Shown here: positions 10,493 through 19,832 of the stretch, one piece after another
How the letters are laid out: each line of letters begins with the position of its first letter
Position numbering within the stretch: position 1 is the stretch's first letter
Source: Candidatus Tisiphia endosymbiont of Nemotelus nigrinus
Lineage (GTDB): Bacteria; Pseudomonadota; Alphaproteobacteria; Rickettsiales; Rickettsiaceae
DNA length: 64,000 nt
Direction of reading: 5' to 3'
Assembly (NCBI RefSeq): GCF_964026475.1
Contig: NZ_OZ032151.1
Span: forward strand, 62,001 to 126,000
The notes under the pieces: generated by a model
What the model saw: only the letters and a program-made list of their open reading frames with translations
What the model was told of the DNA's origin: nothing
The model's database searches: none
Made by a program: the position numbers and the translations under genes

Positions 10493-11905
10493 CTAAATCT
10501 GGTTAGCTATATGAATAGCTCTACCATAAGCATGCAATACTGACTCACTCATCATTTCAGATAAAGTTGGATGAGGGAAAATAGTATTGATTAAATCAAG
10601 CTCTGTACCTTCCATAGTTTTAGCAATTACATAACCTTGAATTAGTTCGGTAACCTCTTTACCTATCAGATGGGCTCCTAGCAATTCACCAGTCTTTACA
10701 TCAAAAATTGTTTTAATCATCCCTTCAGTACAACCATCAACCAGGGCTTTACCATTAGCAATAGATGGGAATCTACCAATTTTTACTTGGTAACCAGCTT
10801 TTTTCGCTTGTTCTTCGGTGAGTCCTACGCTAGCAATCTGTGGTGAAGAATAAGTGCAGCCTGGAATATTGCGTTTCTCTATAGGATGAGCTTTAAGCCC
10901 GGAAATAGTTTCTACAGCAATAATACCTTCATGACTTGCTTTGTGTGCAAGCCATGGGGCTGATGTGACATCGCCTATTGCATAAATTCCTTGTTCATCA
11001 GTCTGCATAAACTGATTGGTCACAATATGACCTCTATCTATTTTGATATTAGTTTTTTCTAGATTAAGGTTTTCAGTATTGCCAACTATACCAACTGCCA
11101 TAAGTAAAGTTTCAGCTTGTATCTTGTGGTTCTTGCCTTCTATCTCAACTTCAATCGTGACATGATCTTGTGTTTTGCTATGATTTAACAATTTGCTATT
11201 AGTATGAATTTTTATACCCTTTTTTTCAAAAGTTTTTCGTGCCATTAAAGAAATTTCTTCATCTTCAGCCTGTAAAATCCTATTTTGTACTTCAAGTATG
11301 GTGACGTTTGTTCCTAAGGAGTTATAAAATGAGGCAAATTCTATACCAATCGCTCCTGAGCCAACTATAATCATAGATTTTGGTAATTTATCCAAAATCA
11401 TCGCTTCCTTAGAGGTAATAATTTGCTTACCATCTGGTTTAAATCCATCTAAGATTCTAGACCTTGCTCCCGTGGCAATTATGATATCTTTTGCTTTAAT
11501 CGAAATTTTTTGACCGTTACTATCGATATTTATCACTTTGCCGGTTCCAAGTACAGCAGTACCATCAATACTAGTAACCTTATTCTTCTTTAGTAAGGAC
11601 TTAATGCCAGATGTTAACTGGGCAGATATATCTCTAGAACGTTGTACTATTTTTTTTAAATCAAAGCTTGGTTCACTGACTATAATGCCATAATCCTGAG
11701 CATGCCTAATTTCCTGAAATAATTCAGCTGATTTAAGCAGTGCTTTCGTTGGTATGCATCCCCAATTTAAACAAACCCCTCCTAGATGCTCTTTCTCAAT
11801 CAACACAACTTTTTTATTTAGTTGTGCTGCCCTAATTGCAGCGACGTAACCACCAGGTCCACCCCCAATAATTGCTATATCATAATTTTCCATTAAGCTA
11901 TTCAT
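10493..11905 (-). CDS. lpdA: Dihydrolipoyl dehydrogenase (E3)
   Basis: A 470-residue flavoprotein that reoxidises dihydrolipoamide in the pyruvate and 2-oxoglutarate dehydrogenase complexes. The FAD-binding GGGPGGYVAAIRAA, the redox-active disulfide GGVCLNWGCIPTKALL (Cys45 and Cys50), the NAD-binding VGSGAIGIEFASF, and the C-terminal HPTLSE with the catalytic histidine are all present. The start could be Met1 or Met5 (MENYDIAII). The E1 genes pdhA and pdhB lie 4.4 kb away on the other strand. Confidence 0.97.
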   Translation of the reverse strand: MNSLMENYDIAIIGGGPGGYVAAIRAAQLNKKVVLIEKEHLGGVCLNWGCIPTKALLKSAELFQEIRHAQDYGIIVSEPSFDLKKIVQRSRDISAQLTSGIKSLLKKNKVTSIDGTAVLGTGKVINIDSNGQKISIKAKDIIIATGARSRILDGFKPDGKQIITSKEAMILDKLPKSMIIVGSGAIGIEFASFYNSLGTNVTILEVQNRILQAEDEEISLMARKTFEKKGIKIHTNSKLLNHSKTQDHVTIEVEIEGKNHKIQAETLLMAVGIVGNTENLNLEKTNIKIDRGHIVTNQFMQTDEQGIYAIGDVTSAPWLAHKASHEGIIAVETISGLKAHPIEKRNIPGCTYSSPQIASVGLTEEQAKKAGYQVKIGRFPSIANGKALVDGCTEGMIKTIFDVKTGELLGAHLIGKEVTELIQGYVIAKTMEGTELDLINTIFPHPTLSEMMSESVLHAYGRAIHIANQI

Positions 11906-11999
11906 TGCTTTGTTAATATATATACTCAGCCTACTATAACTATACTAATAAAAATGGCTACTGAAATTTTAAATAAGTTGATTTTTATAGCTTCTATAG

Positions 12000-12066
12000 C
12001 TAACCCGAATAGCGTTTGTCCTAAAATCTTTGAGGATTTTTTTGACTTATGCAGGAAGTCTAATAT
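12000..12066. repeat. Remnant of an RPE-like palindromic element
   Basis: The tail TTGACTTATGCAGGAAGTCTA matches (with differences) the terminal arm of the element at 18427-18573. The start TAGCTAACCCGAATAG resembles the family-F end. It fills the lpdA-XRE gap together with unremarkable AT-rich DNA. Confidence 0.45.
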
Positions 12067-12074
12067 TTCTAATT

Positions 12075-12503
12075 TTAGTTAGGTGGAGTTTTATACATTT
12101 TTTGTATAGTGAATTTAATATAATTTTCATCTGCTTGTTCAAGCCCTAACTGCACTGAATATTCGTACATTTTTTTGATAAGAGAAAAAATATTACTATA
12201 TTTTACTTTGATAGGGTGTTCTATTAATTCAAGTTCTTTTATAATTTTATTACATGTATCATGAAGTAATAGTATATTAAGCACAGAATCATCGCTATTG
12301 TGTTCTAATAGTAGCTCTTGAATTTCTACATCAAAGGCTTTTGCTATAGATTGTAGCACTTCAATTGTAGGATTTTTTGAACTTCCTCTTAATATATTGG
12401 TTACAGATCTTGTATCACCCAATTTTTTTTCTAGATTCGCAACTTTCCAGTCTTTTTCTTTGAGTAATCTGCTAATATTTTGTTTTATTATTAAATATGA
12501 CAT
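12075..12503 (-). CDS. XRE-family helix-turn-helix regulator
   Basis: A 142-residue protein. Residues 6-62 form a Cro/C1-type HTH: IKQNISRLLKEKDWKVANLE, then SVTNILRGSSKNPTIEVLQSIAKAF (recognition helix and following scaffold), then DVEIQELL. The C-terminal 75 residues are helical and of unknown role, perhaps dimerisation or ligand sensing. It is transcribed away from a sigma-70-like promoter on the plus strand at 12535-12562, so it could control that divergent transcript as well as itself. Family repressors of phages and toxin-antitoxin loci look like this; the target is unknown. Confidence 0.85.
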   Translation of the reverse strand: MSYLIIKQNISRLLKEKDWKVANLEKKLGDTRSVTNILRGSSKNPTIEVLQSIAKAFDVEIQELLLEHNSDDSVLNILLLHDTCNKIIKELELIEHPIKVKYSNIFSLIKKMYEYSVQLGLEQADENYIKFTIQKMYKTPPN

Positions 12504-12534
12504 TATAAAATATATAGTTCTTTATAAATATGAG

Positions 12535-12562
12535 TTGACAGACTCGGTAATTGTGTTTTAAT
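12535..12562 (+). promoter_or_regulatory. Predicted sigma-70 promoter, divergent from the XRE gene
   Basis: TTGACA at 12535-12540 and TTTAAT at 12557-12562 with a 16-bp spacer (TAATAT two bases later is an alternative). It points toward the hairpin at 12641 and the small ORFs from 12752. Confidence 0.5.
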
Positions 12563-12640
12563 ATACAAACTTAATGAAGTAATCATTTGAAATGGATTTG
12601 TATGGATTATACACTACCGTAATAATATAATTAACAAGGA

Positions 12641-12691
12641 AGCAGATATAGTATTTATCCTTTCGGAAAAGGATAAATACTAATATCTGCT
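12641..12691 (+). other. Long hairpin in a 5' leader
   Basis: Arms of 20-21 bases (AGCAGATATAGTATTTATCC and its complement with one bulged A) enclose a 10-base TTTCGGAAAA loop. No U-tract follows, so it is not a simple intrinsic terminator. It lies between the promoter at 12535 and the ORF at 12752 and may be an RNA structure, a protein-binding palindrome or a small repeat. Confidence 0.6.
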
Positions 12692-12751
12692 AGATCAATT
12701 AAGCAACCTAAAAGTTAGCTTTAGGGATGCCATATTAAGTGAGTTATAACT

Positions 12752-13270
12752 ATGTTTATAACACAAAACCGTTGTGGCTGCAACAGTACAAGGAAGGTAA
12801 TTGTTAATATTTCTCAATTAACTGGTAATATAGTACCAAGTAACGGGCAACATCGATTATTACATTCGTGCAAAAAGCCTGATACTACAGGTGTTTTTAT
12901 TCTATCGGCACTAGTTTTTCTGTATCGACATAATGGTAACAGTGAGTTTCAGTTAAATTGAAGTTATTTCAAAGATAAAGTCAATTTTGTGAGCTTGCAA
13001 ATAAAGGATGCCATTATTCGTCTAGAACAAACAAAGCTAGTCTTAAGTAGCTTTAGAGCTGTTGTGGCATATGGTAGAAAATTCACTAATGAGCTGTTTC
13101 TAATCTTGCATGTTGGTAATGTCTTAAAATTAACCAATAGACTTCTTTCGAAACTCGTTTGTGTTGATGGATTTGAAGTAGGCGCTTCGCTTCGAACTGC
13201 AGTGTCTAATGTATGTGAGGAGCAGAGCGATCAGTATCACGTACAAATCATCAGTAGAAGTAGAATTTAA
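12752..13270 (+). other. Possible gene with one in-frame stop, or two small ORFs
   Basis: Frames of 69 residues (12752-12961) and about 93 residues (GTG 12989 to 13270) share the same reading frame, separated only by a TGA at 12959-12961. Reading through gives one protein of about 172 residues. The first part (MFITQNRCGCNSTRKVIV) and second part (IKDAIIRLEQTKLVLSSFRA) match nothing I know. Ribosome sites are weak. The tail (FEVGASLRTAVSNVCEEQS) may come from a repeat. This could be a decayed gene or chance ORFs. Confidence 0.25.
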
Positions 13271-13301
13271 AAAGAGGTCTAGGAGACTGCCTTAAAATAA
13301 C

Positions 13302-13484
13302 TAACCCGGATATTGCATGAAGGTATCAATATTTATCTCTGAGCCCCTTGTAATATAAGGAGTTTGGAAGAATTGCACAAAAATACAAATTGTATATTTA
13401 AAATTTTATATATTTTAGCCTGTAGCCCTCATGAGACAAGGGCTAGCACAATTGGTTCATTTCTATCATGCAATATCCGGGCTA
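13302..13484. repeat. MITE-like palindrome with 17-bp ends
   Basis: CCCGGATATTGCATGA on the left is mirrored by TCATGCAATATCCGGG on the right, giving an element of about 183 bp. The interior is AT-rich and non-coding. Only one copy is seen in the window. Confidence 0.65.
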
Positions 13485-13518
13485 AAGTAATTCTATATTT
13501 GGCTCTTTTTGGCTACTA

Positions 13519-13630
13519 ATAAACAGGATTTTCTTGAAATAGGTACATATCCTATCAAAAATCCTGTTTTATTCTCGCCTAAAAATAGTTCAAAATATAA
13601 TTAATTAGTTATCTCCGACAGTCTCTTAAA
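13519..13630. repeat. MITE family D' (GAGACTGTCGGAGATAACT ends)
   Basis: Read on the minus strand this begins AGAGACTGTCGGAGATAACT and continues through an ATTTTTAGGCGA segment, as in the copy at 19541-19699. It is followed directly by CACTTAACAAAGCTTA, a family-D end. Confidence 0.6.
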
Positions 13631-13675
13631 CACTTAACAAAGCTTACTTTGGAATAATAACTTGCCTTACGCATG

Positions 13676-13836
13676 GCATTTAAAAGTTACAGCGAAAACA
13701 GCCTAGCGTCATTGCGAGGAGCTACTTTAGTAGCGACGAAGCAATGAATGTGGATTGCCACAACCACTATGTGGTTTCGCTAATAGCGTCTTGTACTTTT
13801 TTGCAATTTTTAAATTGTCATGGGGGTATGCGTAAG
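13676..13836. repeat. Composite palindrome carrying a family-A REP
   Basis: CTTACGCAT at the left end is mirrored by ATGCGTAAG at the right, enclosing a degenerate REP (GCGTCATTGCGAG, GACGAAGCAAT). From here to 14081 no gene is visible, only AT-rich spacer. Confidence 0.55.
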
Positions 13837-14081
13837 ATATAATAATATATTAAAAGTTTAAAGGCTTTAACCAGTCTATTTCAGATGAAATGGTTGATGG
13901 TAAGGCTTTACAGAGTTTTATCCATTAAGCTAAGCTGATACTGAGATTTTGCAAGCAAGAACAGAGAAATCATTCTGATTGCTCCAACAAACTTTATTAA
14001 AGTGTATATTTAGCAAAATTATTAACATTCCATCATACAATGTTGTGTTGATGGAAATTATCAATTAGAGGAGATAATATT

Positions 14082-14357
14082 ATGACAGCAACTAAACTTT
14101 GCCACAATAATAACAACAATGGTAGTAGTAATGACTCATATACATGTACTAAATTGTTACAAGAGATAAAAGGCAAATTATTGGCATTATCAGGAAGAAT
14201 AGTAATTTTTACTCATGAAACATTTCATACTAATAAGAGGGTGGAGAGTAGTTTAAGGGCATTAACCAAACAGCTCTACGATATGCAGCAGAATGTAGAT
14301 TTCATTCGCTCTTATATTGAAGTAGGTAGAGAGAGGGATGAGGAAGATGACTTTTAG
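14082..14357 (+). CDS. Small hypothetical protein
   Basis: A 91-residue hydrophilic protein with a good AGAGGAGATAA ribosome site before the ATG, which is the best evidence that it is expressed. It has an Asn/Ser-rich N-terminal stretch, a helical middle (LLQEIKGKLLALSGRIVIFT, ESSLRALTKQLYDMQQNV), and an acidic tail GRERDEEDDF. No family is recognised. It stands alone in a gene-poor repeat region. Confidence 0.6.
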   Translation: MTATKLCHNNNNNGSSNDSYTCTKLLQEIKGKLLALSGRIVIFTHETFHTNKRVESSLRALTKQLYDMQQNVDFIRSYIEVGRERDEEDDF

Positions 14358-14910
14358 TTACTAAACAGTTTATATTTTGTTGAGGTAATGTACGTATCTA
14401 AACATAGAATAATCTTGTTATTATTTGTTCAATTAATTGTATGCTTGTAAACCTCTCGAAAAAGTAATTTCCTATTACTCGATTATCAAGTTTTACATTT
14501 CAATTCTTCAAATCATTTGAGTTGTACTTCTTGCAAAGACACTCATTAGAATTTAGAGCAATTTAGAAATCGTAGCTAACAATAGAAAACCCTACTTTTC
14601 TTAAGTGCATATTCGTCTATTAGTGAGGAGCTGCTTCACTACGACATGGCAAGAAAATTACAACGATAAAAATAAAACAACAAGCTGTTTTTTGGATCAC
14701 CACGCCACTATCGTTGTTTGCGATATGGCTATTTGTTTCTATAATCTAGTATTTTATATCATTAATTGTGACTTTTAAATTACCCTGAGAATTTTTGGGC
14801 AAAAATTAGTTGTGTTTACTATAAGATTTACTATAATAAACTATTTAAAAAGGCTTTATCTTAAAGGGTTAATATTGCCGACTTTATGTTAGTAATATTT
14901 GAGGAGGGTT
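14358..14910. other. Gene-free repeat-rich stretch
   Basis: There is no supportable gene here. A half palindrome ending CAATTCTTCAAATCATTTGA (about 14498-14522) matches an arm of the element inside holC. A degenerate 230-bp family-E element spans about 14562-14788 (ends related to GCGACTTTTAAATNNCCCTG). The remainder is AT-rich leader DNA of the BON lipoprotein gene. Confidence 0.5.
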
Positions 14911-15540
14911 ATGTATAGAATTAACTTTGTTATTATAATCTTATCTTTCATGCTTACAGGTTGTTGTCTTCCAGCTATTTTTACTGTAGCAAGTACTTCT
15001 ACTATTGCAGCGGCAAAAGATCAATCAATTTCCGAAACAATTGATGACGTAAAAATATCGACAAAGATCAAAGCTTCTTTTATAAAAAATAATTTCAGAG
15101 AATTATATACTAAGATTAAGGTTGAGGTAGAACAGGGGAGGGTACTACTGACTGGGAGCATAGACAAAAAAGAAGATGCATTAAAAGCTGTAGAACTTGT
15201 CTGGGATATAACAGGAGTCCGTGAAGTTATTAATGAACTGATAATAGATAAAAAAAGTGATCATTTTGACTTAGTGCAATATACTAAAGATGCTATGATT
15301 ACTAGTCAGATTAAAGCTAAGACTTTTGTTAAGCGAGATATAAAGTGGATAAATTACACCATTGTTACAGTTAATAATATAGTATATATATTTGGTTTAG
15401 CAAGGTCTGAAGAAGAATTAGAAATGGTCACTTCTATTGCTTCCCAAATCAATGGTGTAGAAAGAGTTATCTGTCACGTTAAAATAAAGGAAACTGAAAA
15501 GATTGATAATAAACATGATATAAATGAAAGTGAAGTTTAG
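14911..15540 (+). CDS. BON-domain lipoprotein (OsmY/DolP-like)
   Basis: A 209-residue lipoprotein. The N-terminal signal ends in the lipobox LTGC (residues near 18-21). Two BON domains follow: about 45-105 ([11 protein letters not shown] to [10 protein letters not shown]) and about 120-185 ([13 protein letters not shown] to GVERVICHV). Both have the alternating hydrophobic pattern and conserved glycine before V-x-x-V/I. DolP and its relatives bind anionic phospholipid and support outer-membrane integrity. I prefer ATG 14911, since GAGGAGG seven bases upstream is its ribosome site; an upstream TTG would put the start inside it. It overlaps rlpA by 17 bp. Confidence 0.88.
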   Translation: MYRINFVIIILSFMLTGCCLPAIFTVASTSTIAAAKDQSISETIDDVKISTKIKASFIKNNFRELYTKIKVEVEQGRVLLTGSIDKKEDALKAVELVWDITGVREVINELIIDKKSDHFDLVQYTKDAMITSQIKAKTFVKRDIKWINYTIVTVNNIVYIFGLARSEEELEMVTSIASQINGVERVICHVKIKETEKIDNKHDINESEV

Positions 15541-16165
15541 ACCTATTCTTTTGTTGCTAGTTTATTGTATGGGACTTAGCTCTTGTTCTAATTCACCAAA
15601 GGCTACCCTATATAGCAAATTATCGCGGGAAGATTCTAAAAATGTTCATTATAAGGGACATTATAAGATAGGCAAAAAATATACTATCAAAGGCAAAACT
15701 TATAAGCCTAAGGAAGATATTAATTATGAGCAAGTAGGTGTGGCATCTTGGTATGGTTTCAAGGATAATTGCCATGGGAAGAAAACAGCAAATGGTGATA
15801 CCTACAATAAACATATGTTAAGTGCAGCTCATCGTAGTTTACCGTTGCCTAGTTTGGTTAAAGTTACTAACTTAAGTAATAATAAGTCCTTGATTCTCAT
15901 GGTTAATGATCGTGGACCTTTTAAAAAAAACCGTATCATAGATGTTTCAGAAAAATCTGCTGAAATTTTAGGTTTTAAAAGACGTGGTATAGCAAAGGTT
16001 AGAGTACGATATATGCGGGAGGAAACTGAAAAATTTTTGAAGAATATTGCCTTAAGACCTAAGCAAAATTGTATTGCACAAAAAAAAGTAGCCAATCCTA
16101 AATGTAGTATTAATTGTCATATAAAATTAGTAAATTTAAAACATAAATTGGCAGTTAATCCCTGA
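15524..16165 (+). CDS. rlpA: RlpA-family septal lipoprotein
   Basis: A 213-residue lipoprotein with a signal ending LSSC. The double-psi beta-barrel domain (about 65-165) contains [33 protein letters not shown] and LMVNDRGPF, the RlpA hallmarks; the second aspartate is the putative catalytic residue of the lytic transglycosylase that acts on denuded septal glycan. There is no C-terminal SPOR domain, which is common in short alphaproteobacterial forms. It is translationally coupled to the BON lipoprotein, suggesting a cell-envelope operon. Confidence 0.92.
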   Translation: MKVKFRPILLLLVYCMGLSSCSNSPKATLYSKLSREDSKNVHYKGHYKIGKKYTIKGKTYKPKEDINYEQVGVASWYGFKDNCHGKKTANGDTYNKHMLSAAHRSLPLPSLVKVTNLSNNKSLILMVNDRGPFKKNRIIDVSEKSAEILGFKRRGIAKVRVRYMREETEKFLKNIALRPKQNCIAQKKVANPKCSINCHIKLVNLKHKLAVNP

Positions 16166-16218
16166 TAATTTAGGGATGGTATAGCTAACTAGATTAGTAT
16201 TTAGCCATATTAAACGGA

Positions 16219-16313
16219 TGTCATTGCGAGACCACGTAGTGGTTGAGGCAATCCATTTTTAATCACTTTTATGGATTGCTTCGTCGCTACTAAAGTAGTT
16301 CCTCGCAATGACG
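16219..16313. repeat. Family-A REP upstream of pdhA
   Basis: A palindrome from ATGTCATTGCGAG to CTCGCAATGACG, preceded by AGCTAACTAGATTAGTATTT, the left end of composite family F. It lies between rlpA and pdhA. Confidence 0.8.
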
Positions 16314-16348
16314 TTTGATAAATAGTTGAGAGTATATAGGAGTTATAG

Positions 16349-17326
16349 ATGATTGTTCCTGGGAAATATAAGCTAAATAGTACTCAATATCTCGAGTCTT
16401 ATAGAAAGATATTGTTACTTAGAAGATTTGAAGAAAAATGTGGACAATTGTACGGTATGGGTCTAATAGGTGGGTTCTGTCACTTATATATTGGACAGGA
16501 AGCGATAATTACTGCTATAGATTTAGTGAAACAGGCTGGCGATAATACTATTACCAGTTATAGGGATCATGCTCATATTATTTCAGCAGGGACTGAAGCC
16601 AAATATGTATTGGCAGAATTGATGGGTAAAGAAACTGGTTGTTCGAAGGGCAAGGGTGGCTCAATGCATATGTTCGACGTAGAAAACAAATTTTATGGTG
16701 GGCATGGTGTTGTAGGAGCTCAGGTGCCAATAGGCACTGGTCTTGCTTTTGCTGAAAAATATCGAAATACTGATAATGTGTGTTTTACTTTTTTAGGAGA
16801 TGGAGCAGTTAATCAGGGGCAAGTATATGAAGCTTTTAATATGGCGGCATTATGGCATTTACCGGTAGTTTACATTATTGAAAATAATCAATATTCTATG
16901 GGTACTTCAGTAGCTCGTTCTACCTTTATGACTGACCTTTACAAGAAAGGAGAGTCATGTGGTATTACCGGATTTAGAGTAAATGCTATGTCGTTAGAAT
17001 CAGTTTATGATTATGCTCGGCAGGCTACAGAATTTACAAGAAATGGTGGTGGACCAATAATATTAGAAATGGATTGTTATCGTTATAGAGGGCATTCAAT
17101 GTCTGATCCAGCCAAATATCGTAGTAAGGAAGAAGTGGAGAACTATAAAGAACAAGATCCTTTATCGCAAATAAAGGAAATAATCCTAGAGCATAAATAT
17201 GCTAGTGAAGAGAAGTTGAAGGAGATTGACAAAGAGGTCAAAGATATTATTGCAGAAGCAGTTGAATTTTCAGAGAACTCAAGCCTACCGGACGAGAGAG
17301 AGCTATATACTAATATTTACGTTTAA
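16349..17326 (+). CDS. pdhA: Pyruvate dehydrogenase E1 alpha
   Basis: A 325-residue alpha subunit of the thiamine-diphosphate enzyme that decarboxylates pyruvate and acetylates lipoyl-E2. [12 protein letters not shown], the TPP-binding [20 protein letters not shown] (GDG...N pattern near 150-178) and the phosphorylation-loop region [15 protein letters not shown] are conserved. A good AGGAG site precedes the ATG. Its stop overlaps the pdhB start by one base. Dependence on TPP links this gene to the thiamine salvage operon at 37-38 kb. Confidence 0.97.
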   Translation: MIVPGKYKLNSTQYLESYRKILLLRRFEEKCGQLYGMGLIGGFCHLYIGQEAIITAIDLVKQAGDNTITSYRDHAHIISAGTEAKYVLAELMGKETGCSKGKGGSMHMFDVENKFYGGHGVVGAQVPIGTGLAFAEKYRNTDNVCFTFLGDGAVNQGQVYEAFNMAALWHLPVVYIIENNQYSMGTSVARSTFMTDLYKKGESCGITGFRVNAMSLESVYDYARQATEFTRNGGGPIILEMDCYRYRGHSMSDPAKYRSKEEVENYKEQDPLSQIKEIILEHKYASEEKLKEIDKEVKDIIAEAVEFSENSSLPDERELYTNIYV

Positions 17327-18318
17327 TGAGTAGGAAGATGTCACAAATAACGGTACGGGAAGCTTTGCGTCAGGCAATGCAAGAAGAAATGTTGAAGGAT
17401 GATAGCATCTTTATTATGGGAGAGGAAGTTGCTGAGTACCAAGGAGCATATAAGGTAACCCAAGGATTGTTAGATCAGTTTGGGGCAAAAAGAGTAATTG
17501 ATACGCCAATAACAGAACATGGCTTTACTGGGGTGGCTATTGGGGCAGCTTTTGCGGGATTACGTCCGATTGTTGAATTTATGACATTTAATTTTGCCAT
17601 GCAAGCAATGGATCAAATAGTTAACTCTGCAGCTAAGACCCATTATATGTCTGGTGGAACCATTAAATGTCCGATAGTATTTCGTGGACCAAATGGGGCA
17701 GCGAGTCGAGTTGCCGCTCAACATAGCCAAAATTATGCAGCTTGTTATGGTCACATTCCGGGGTTAAAGGTAGTAGCTCCCTATAGTGCAGAAGATCACA
17801 AAGGGCTGTTAATGACGGCTATTCGTGATGACAACCCCGTTATTTTTTTAGAGAATGAAATTCTCTATGGTCATAGTTTTGAGATTCCAGAAATAATTGA
17901 GCCTATTCCTTTTGGGCAAGCTAAGAAACTTACTGAGGGTGATGATGTTACCATAGTAGCATTTTCCTTACAAGTTAAGTTGGCTTTAGATGCGGCAAAT
18001 AGTTTACAGGATAATGGCATTAACTGCGAGGTAATTGACCTTAGAACGATCAAGCCTTTGGATATAGAAACTATATTACAGTCAGTCAAAAAGACTAATC
18101 GGTTAGTTGTGATAGAAGAAGGTTGGTTTTTTGCCGGGATTGGAGCAACTATAGCTAGTATGATAATGAGTCAAGCATTTGATTATCTAGATGCTCCCAT
18201 AGAAATTATCTCGGGTAAGGATGTTCCTCTACCATATGCAGTTAATTTAGAGAAATTAGCCTTACCGACTATTGAAGATGTTATTAGTGCCGTGAAGAAA
18301 GTGTGTTATGTTCTATAG
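17326..18318 (+). CDS. pdhB: Pyruvate dehydrogenase E1 beta
   Basis: A 330-residue beta subunit. [32 protein letters not shown] (containing the TPP-activating glutamate) and [17 protein letters not shown] are diagnostic, and the C-terminal transketolase domain ends with [15 protein letters not shown]. The start ATG overlaps the pdhA stop (TAATG); a second ATG four codons in is also possible. E2 is not in the window and E3 may be lpdA at 10.5 kb. Confidence 0.97.
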   Translation: MSRKMSQITVREALRQAMQEEMLKDDSIFIMGEEVAEYQGAYKVTQGLLDQFGAKRVIDTPITEHGFTGVAIGAAFAGLRPIVEFMTFNFAMQAMDQIVNSAAKTHYMSGGTIKCPIVFRGPNGAASRVAAQHSQNYAACYGHIPGLKVVAPYSAEDHKGLLMTAIRDDNPVIFLENEILYGHSFEIPEIIEPIPFGQAKKLTEGDDVTIVAFSLQVKLALDAANSLQDNGINCEVIDLRTIKPLDIETILQSVKKTNRLVVIEEGWFFAGIGATIASMIMSQAFDYLDAPIEIISGKDVPLPYAVNLEKLALPTIEDVISAVKKVCYVL

Positions 18319-18328
18319 ACTACCTATG

Positions 18329-18370
18329 GTCTGTGAACAAAGTTTAAATTACTATATTTTGTTCACAGAC
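18329..18370 (+). terminator. Stem-loop after pdhAB
   Basis: GTCTGTGAACAAA and TTTGTTCACAGAC form a perfect 13-bp stem with an AT-rich loop, starting 10 bp after the pdhB stop. TTTAGTG follows, which is only a weak U-tract. It is a probable transcript end or 3' stabiliser. Confidence 0.65.
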
Positions 18371-18426
18371 TTTAGTGTAAATCAATCTAACTAATCAGAT
18401 TCATGGCAGTTTAAAAGTCGTAATTA

Positions 18427-18573
18427 GTAGACTTACTGCATAAGTCAATTTAGTTGGTGATTTTGTTGTCGAAACTCGCCTCCGCTCCTCACGTACGTCT
18501 TTGTACGCTGCGGTGCTCGGCTTCGTTTCTCCTAAAAATCCCTCAACTATTTTGATTTATGCAGCAAGTCTAG
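18427..18573. repeat. RPE-like palindromic element
   Basis: TAGACTTACTGCATAAGTCAA at the left is mirrored by TTGATTTATGCAGCAAGTCTA at the right. The GC-richer core contains CTCCTCACGTACGTC and TTGTACGCTGCGGTGCTCG, which resembles the core of the elements inside holC and hscA. This is the type of repeat that Rickettsia genomes tolerate inside genes. Confidence 0.75.
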
Positions 18574-18592
18574 TGGTAGGAAAATCTATTAA

Positions 18593-19168
18593 TTATTCCT
18601 CGGTTACTCCTAATAACGGAGCGACATTATTATCCATATCAGCCACATTACAGTATAAAGGGCTATCTATATCATGTTTAAACAAGTGATCTTTTATTAC
18701 TTGACGAAAGAAATTTACATTGCTATCTAATTTCTTTAGATTGCTACTCATATTAGGGGATAAATGTACTTGTTGGTTAGTTAATAGAGTATGTAGATTA
18801 TATATATTATTACCCCGCATTGCATAATATAAATCTGCATTTGTTATCTTGGCATTATTCTCTAATAATAACTTCATACAATCAGAATCGTTTTGTATAG
18901 TAGAAATAGTTAATGGTGCCATACCGTTATTATTAGCTATATTTGTATCTGCTCCCCATTCTAATAATATTTTAGCAATAGAAAGGCGATTATATTTTAC
19001 TGCATAGTGTAAAGCAGTATTGCCATTTTCATCTTGATTATTTACATTAGCTTTAGTAAGTAAATGATCTGTTGAATGCATATTACCTGTTTTTACAGCT
19101 TTAAATAAGGCATTTTTATTAAATAAACCCCCATAGCGAACTTTGGAAATAAGTTGTCTAAATAGCAT
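18593..19168 (-). CDS. Ankyrin-repeat protein
   Basis: A 191-residue protein with at least two clear ankyrin repeats near residues 46-110: DENGNTALHYAVKYNRLSIA-KILLEWGADTNIA and NNGMAPLTISTIQNDSDCMK-LLLENNAKI. Flanking divergent repeats are likely. The C-terminal 60 residues match no family. Ankyrin proteins of Rickettsiales are often secreted effectors that bind host proteins, but no secretion signal is visible here. A strong AAGGAG site precedes ATG 19168. Confidence 0.87.
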   Translation of the reverse strand: MLFRQLISKVRYGGLFNKNALFKAVKTGNMHSTDHLLTKANVNNQDENGNTALHYAVKYNRLSIAKILLEWGADTNIANNNGMAPLTISTIQNDSDCMKLLLENNAKITNADLYYAMRGNNIYNLHTLLTNQQVHLSPNMSSNLKKLDSNVNFFRQVIKDHLFKHDIDSPLYCNVADMDNNVAPLLGVTEE

Positions 19169-19191
19169 TAGTTACTCCTTGAATAATTGTT

Positions 19192-19234
19192 CTATATCCA
19201 AATAAACCGTATTAAACGGTTTATTTGGATATAG
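19192..19234. promoter_or_regulatory. Perfect 19-bp palindrome upstream of the ankyrin gene
   Basis: CTATATCCAAATAAACCGT and its exact complement are separated by ATTAA. It lies 24 bp upstream of the ankyrin start codon. It could be an operator, a leader hairpin or a bidirectional terminator. Confidence 0.55.
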
Positions 19235-19288
19235 GCACTATATACTAAATTTTTACCTTATACAAGCAGTTATTTTAGAATTTATTAT

Positions 19289-19525
19289 CAGGGCGATTTA
19301 AAAATCTCAATTAATGATAGAAAAATTTGTTTTAGAAAATGCATAAACGTCATTGTGAGGAGTCGCAAAGCGACGACGTGGCAATCCAGAAGTTGCAGCG
19401 GCAAAAAATAAAGCTAGCCAGCTGTTTATTTGGATCGCCACGCCACTTCGTGGCTCGCGATGACAATCATTCGTTTCTGTAATTTAGCACCTTCTATCGT
19501 TAGTTGCGACTTTTAAATCGTCCTG
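19289..19525. repeat. MITE family E (about 237 bp)
   Basis: CAGGGCGATTTAAAA at one end and TTTTAAATCGTCCTG at the other form terminal inverted repeats around an inner palindrome (GTCATTGTGAGGAGTCGCAA, GGCTCGCGATGAC). The homologous copy at 40792-41029 lies in the opposite orientation. Confidence 0.8.
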
Positions 19526-19540
19526 TTTATTATCTCCTAG

Positions 19541-19699
19541 GAGACTGTCGGAGATAACTAATAATTATATTTTGCGCTATTTTTAGGCGATAATAAATAG
19601 GAGTTTTAAAGGAATAGTGTACCTATTTCAAGAAAATCTTATAATTTGCAGCAAAAAAGACTTTATTCACCAATTAAATAAGCTTTGTTAAGTGTCTAA
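19541..19699. repeat. Chimeric MITE: D' left half, D right half
   Basis: The left half (GAGACTGTCGGAGATAACT, ATTTTTAGGCGATAAT) matches the 13.5-kb D' copy. The right half (GAATAGTGTACCTATTTCAA, CAATTAAATAAGCTTTGTTA) matches family D at 39391 and 51036. With the family-E copy it fills the 646 bp between the ankyrin gene and the capsid gene. Confidence 0.7.
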
Positions 19700-19832
19700 T
19701 ATATGGAGGTATTGCTAATCGGATTAGCTATACTAAAAATTTTTGATAAAAATCAATAATTTTTTTCCAAAATACTTAGTGCTAAAGATTTTTAGTATAT
19801 ATTACCTATAGTAATTGCAATTATGGGGTAAT

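Noticed and set aside
14440..14530. Small gene or RNA downstream of 14082
   Set aside because: The tract is a half copy of the palindrome seen in holC and has no open frame of note.
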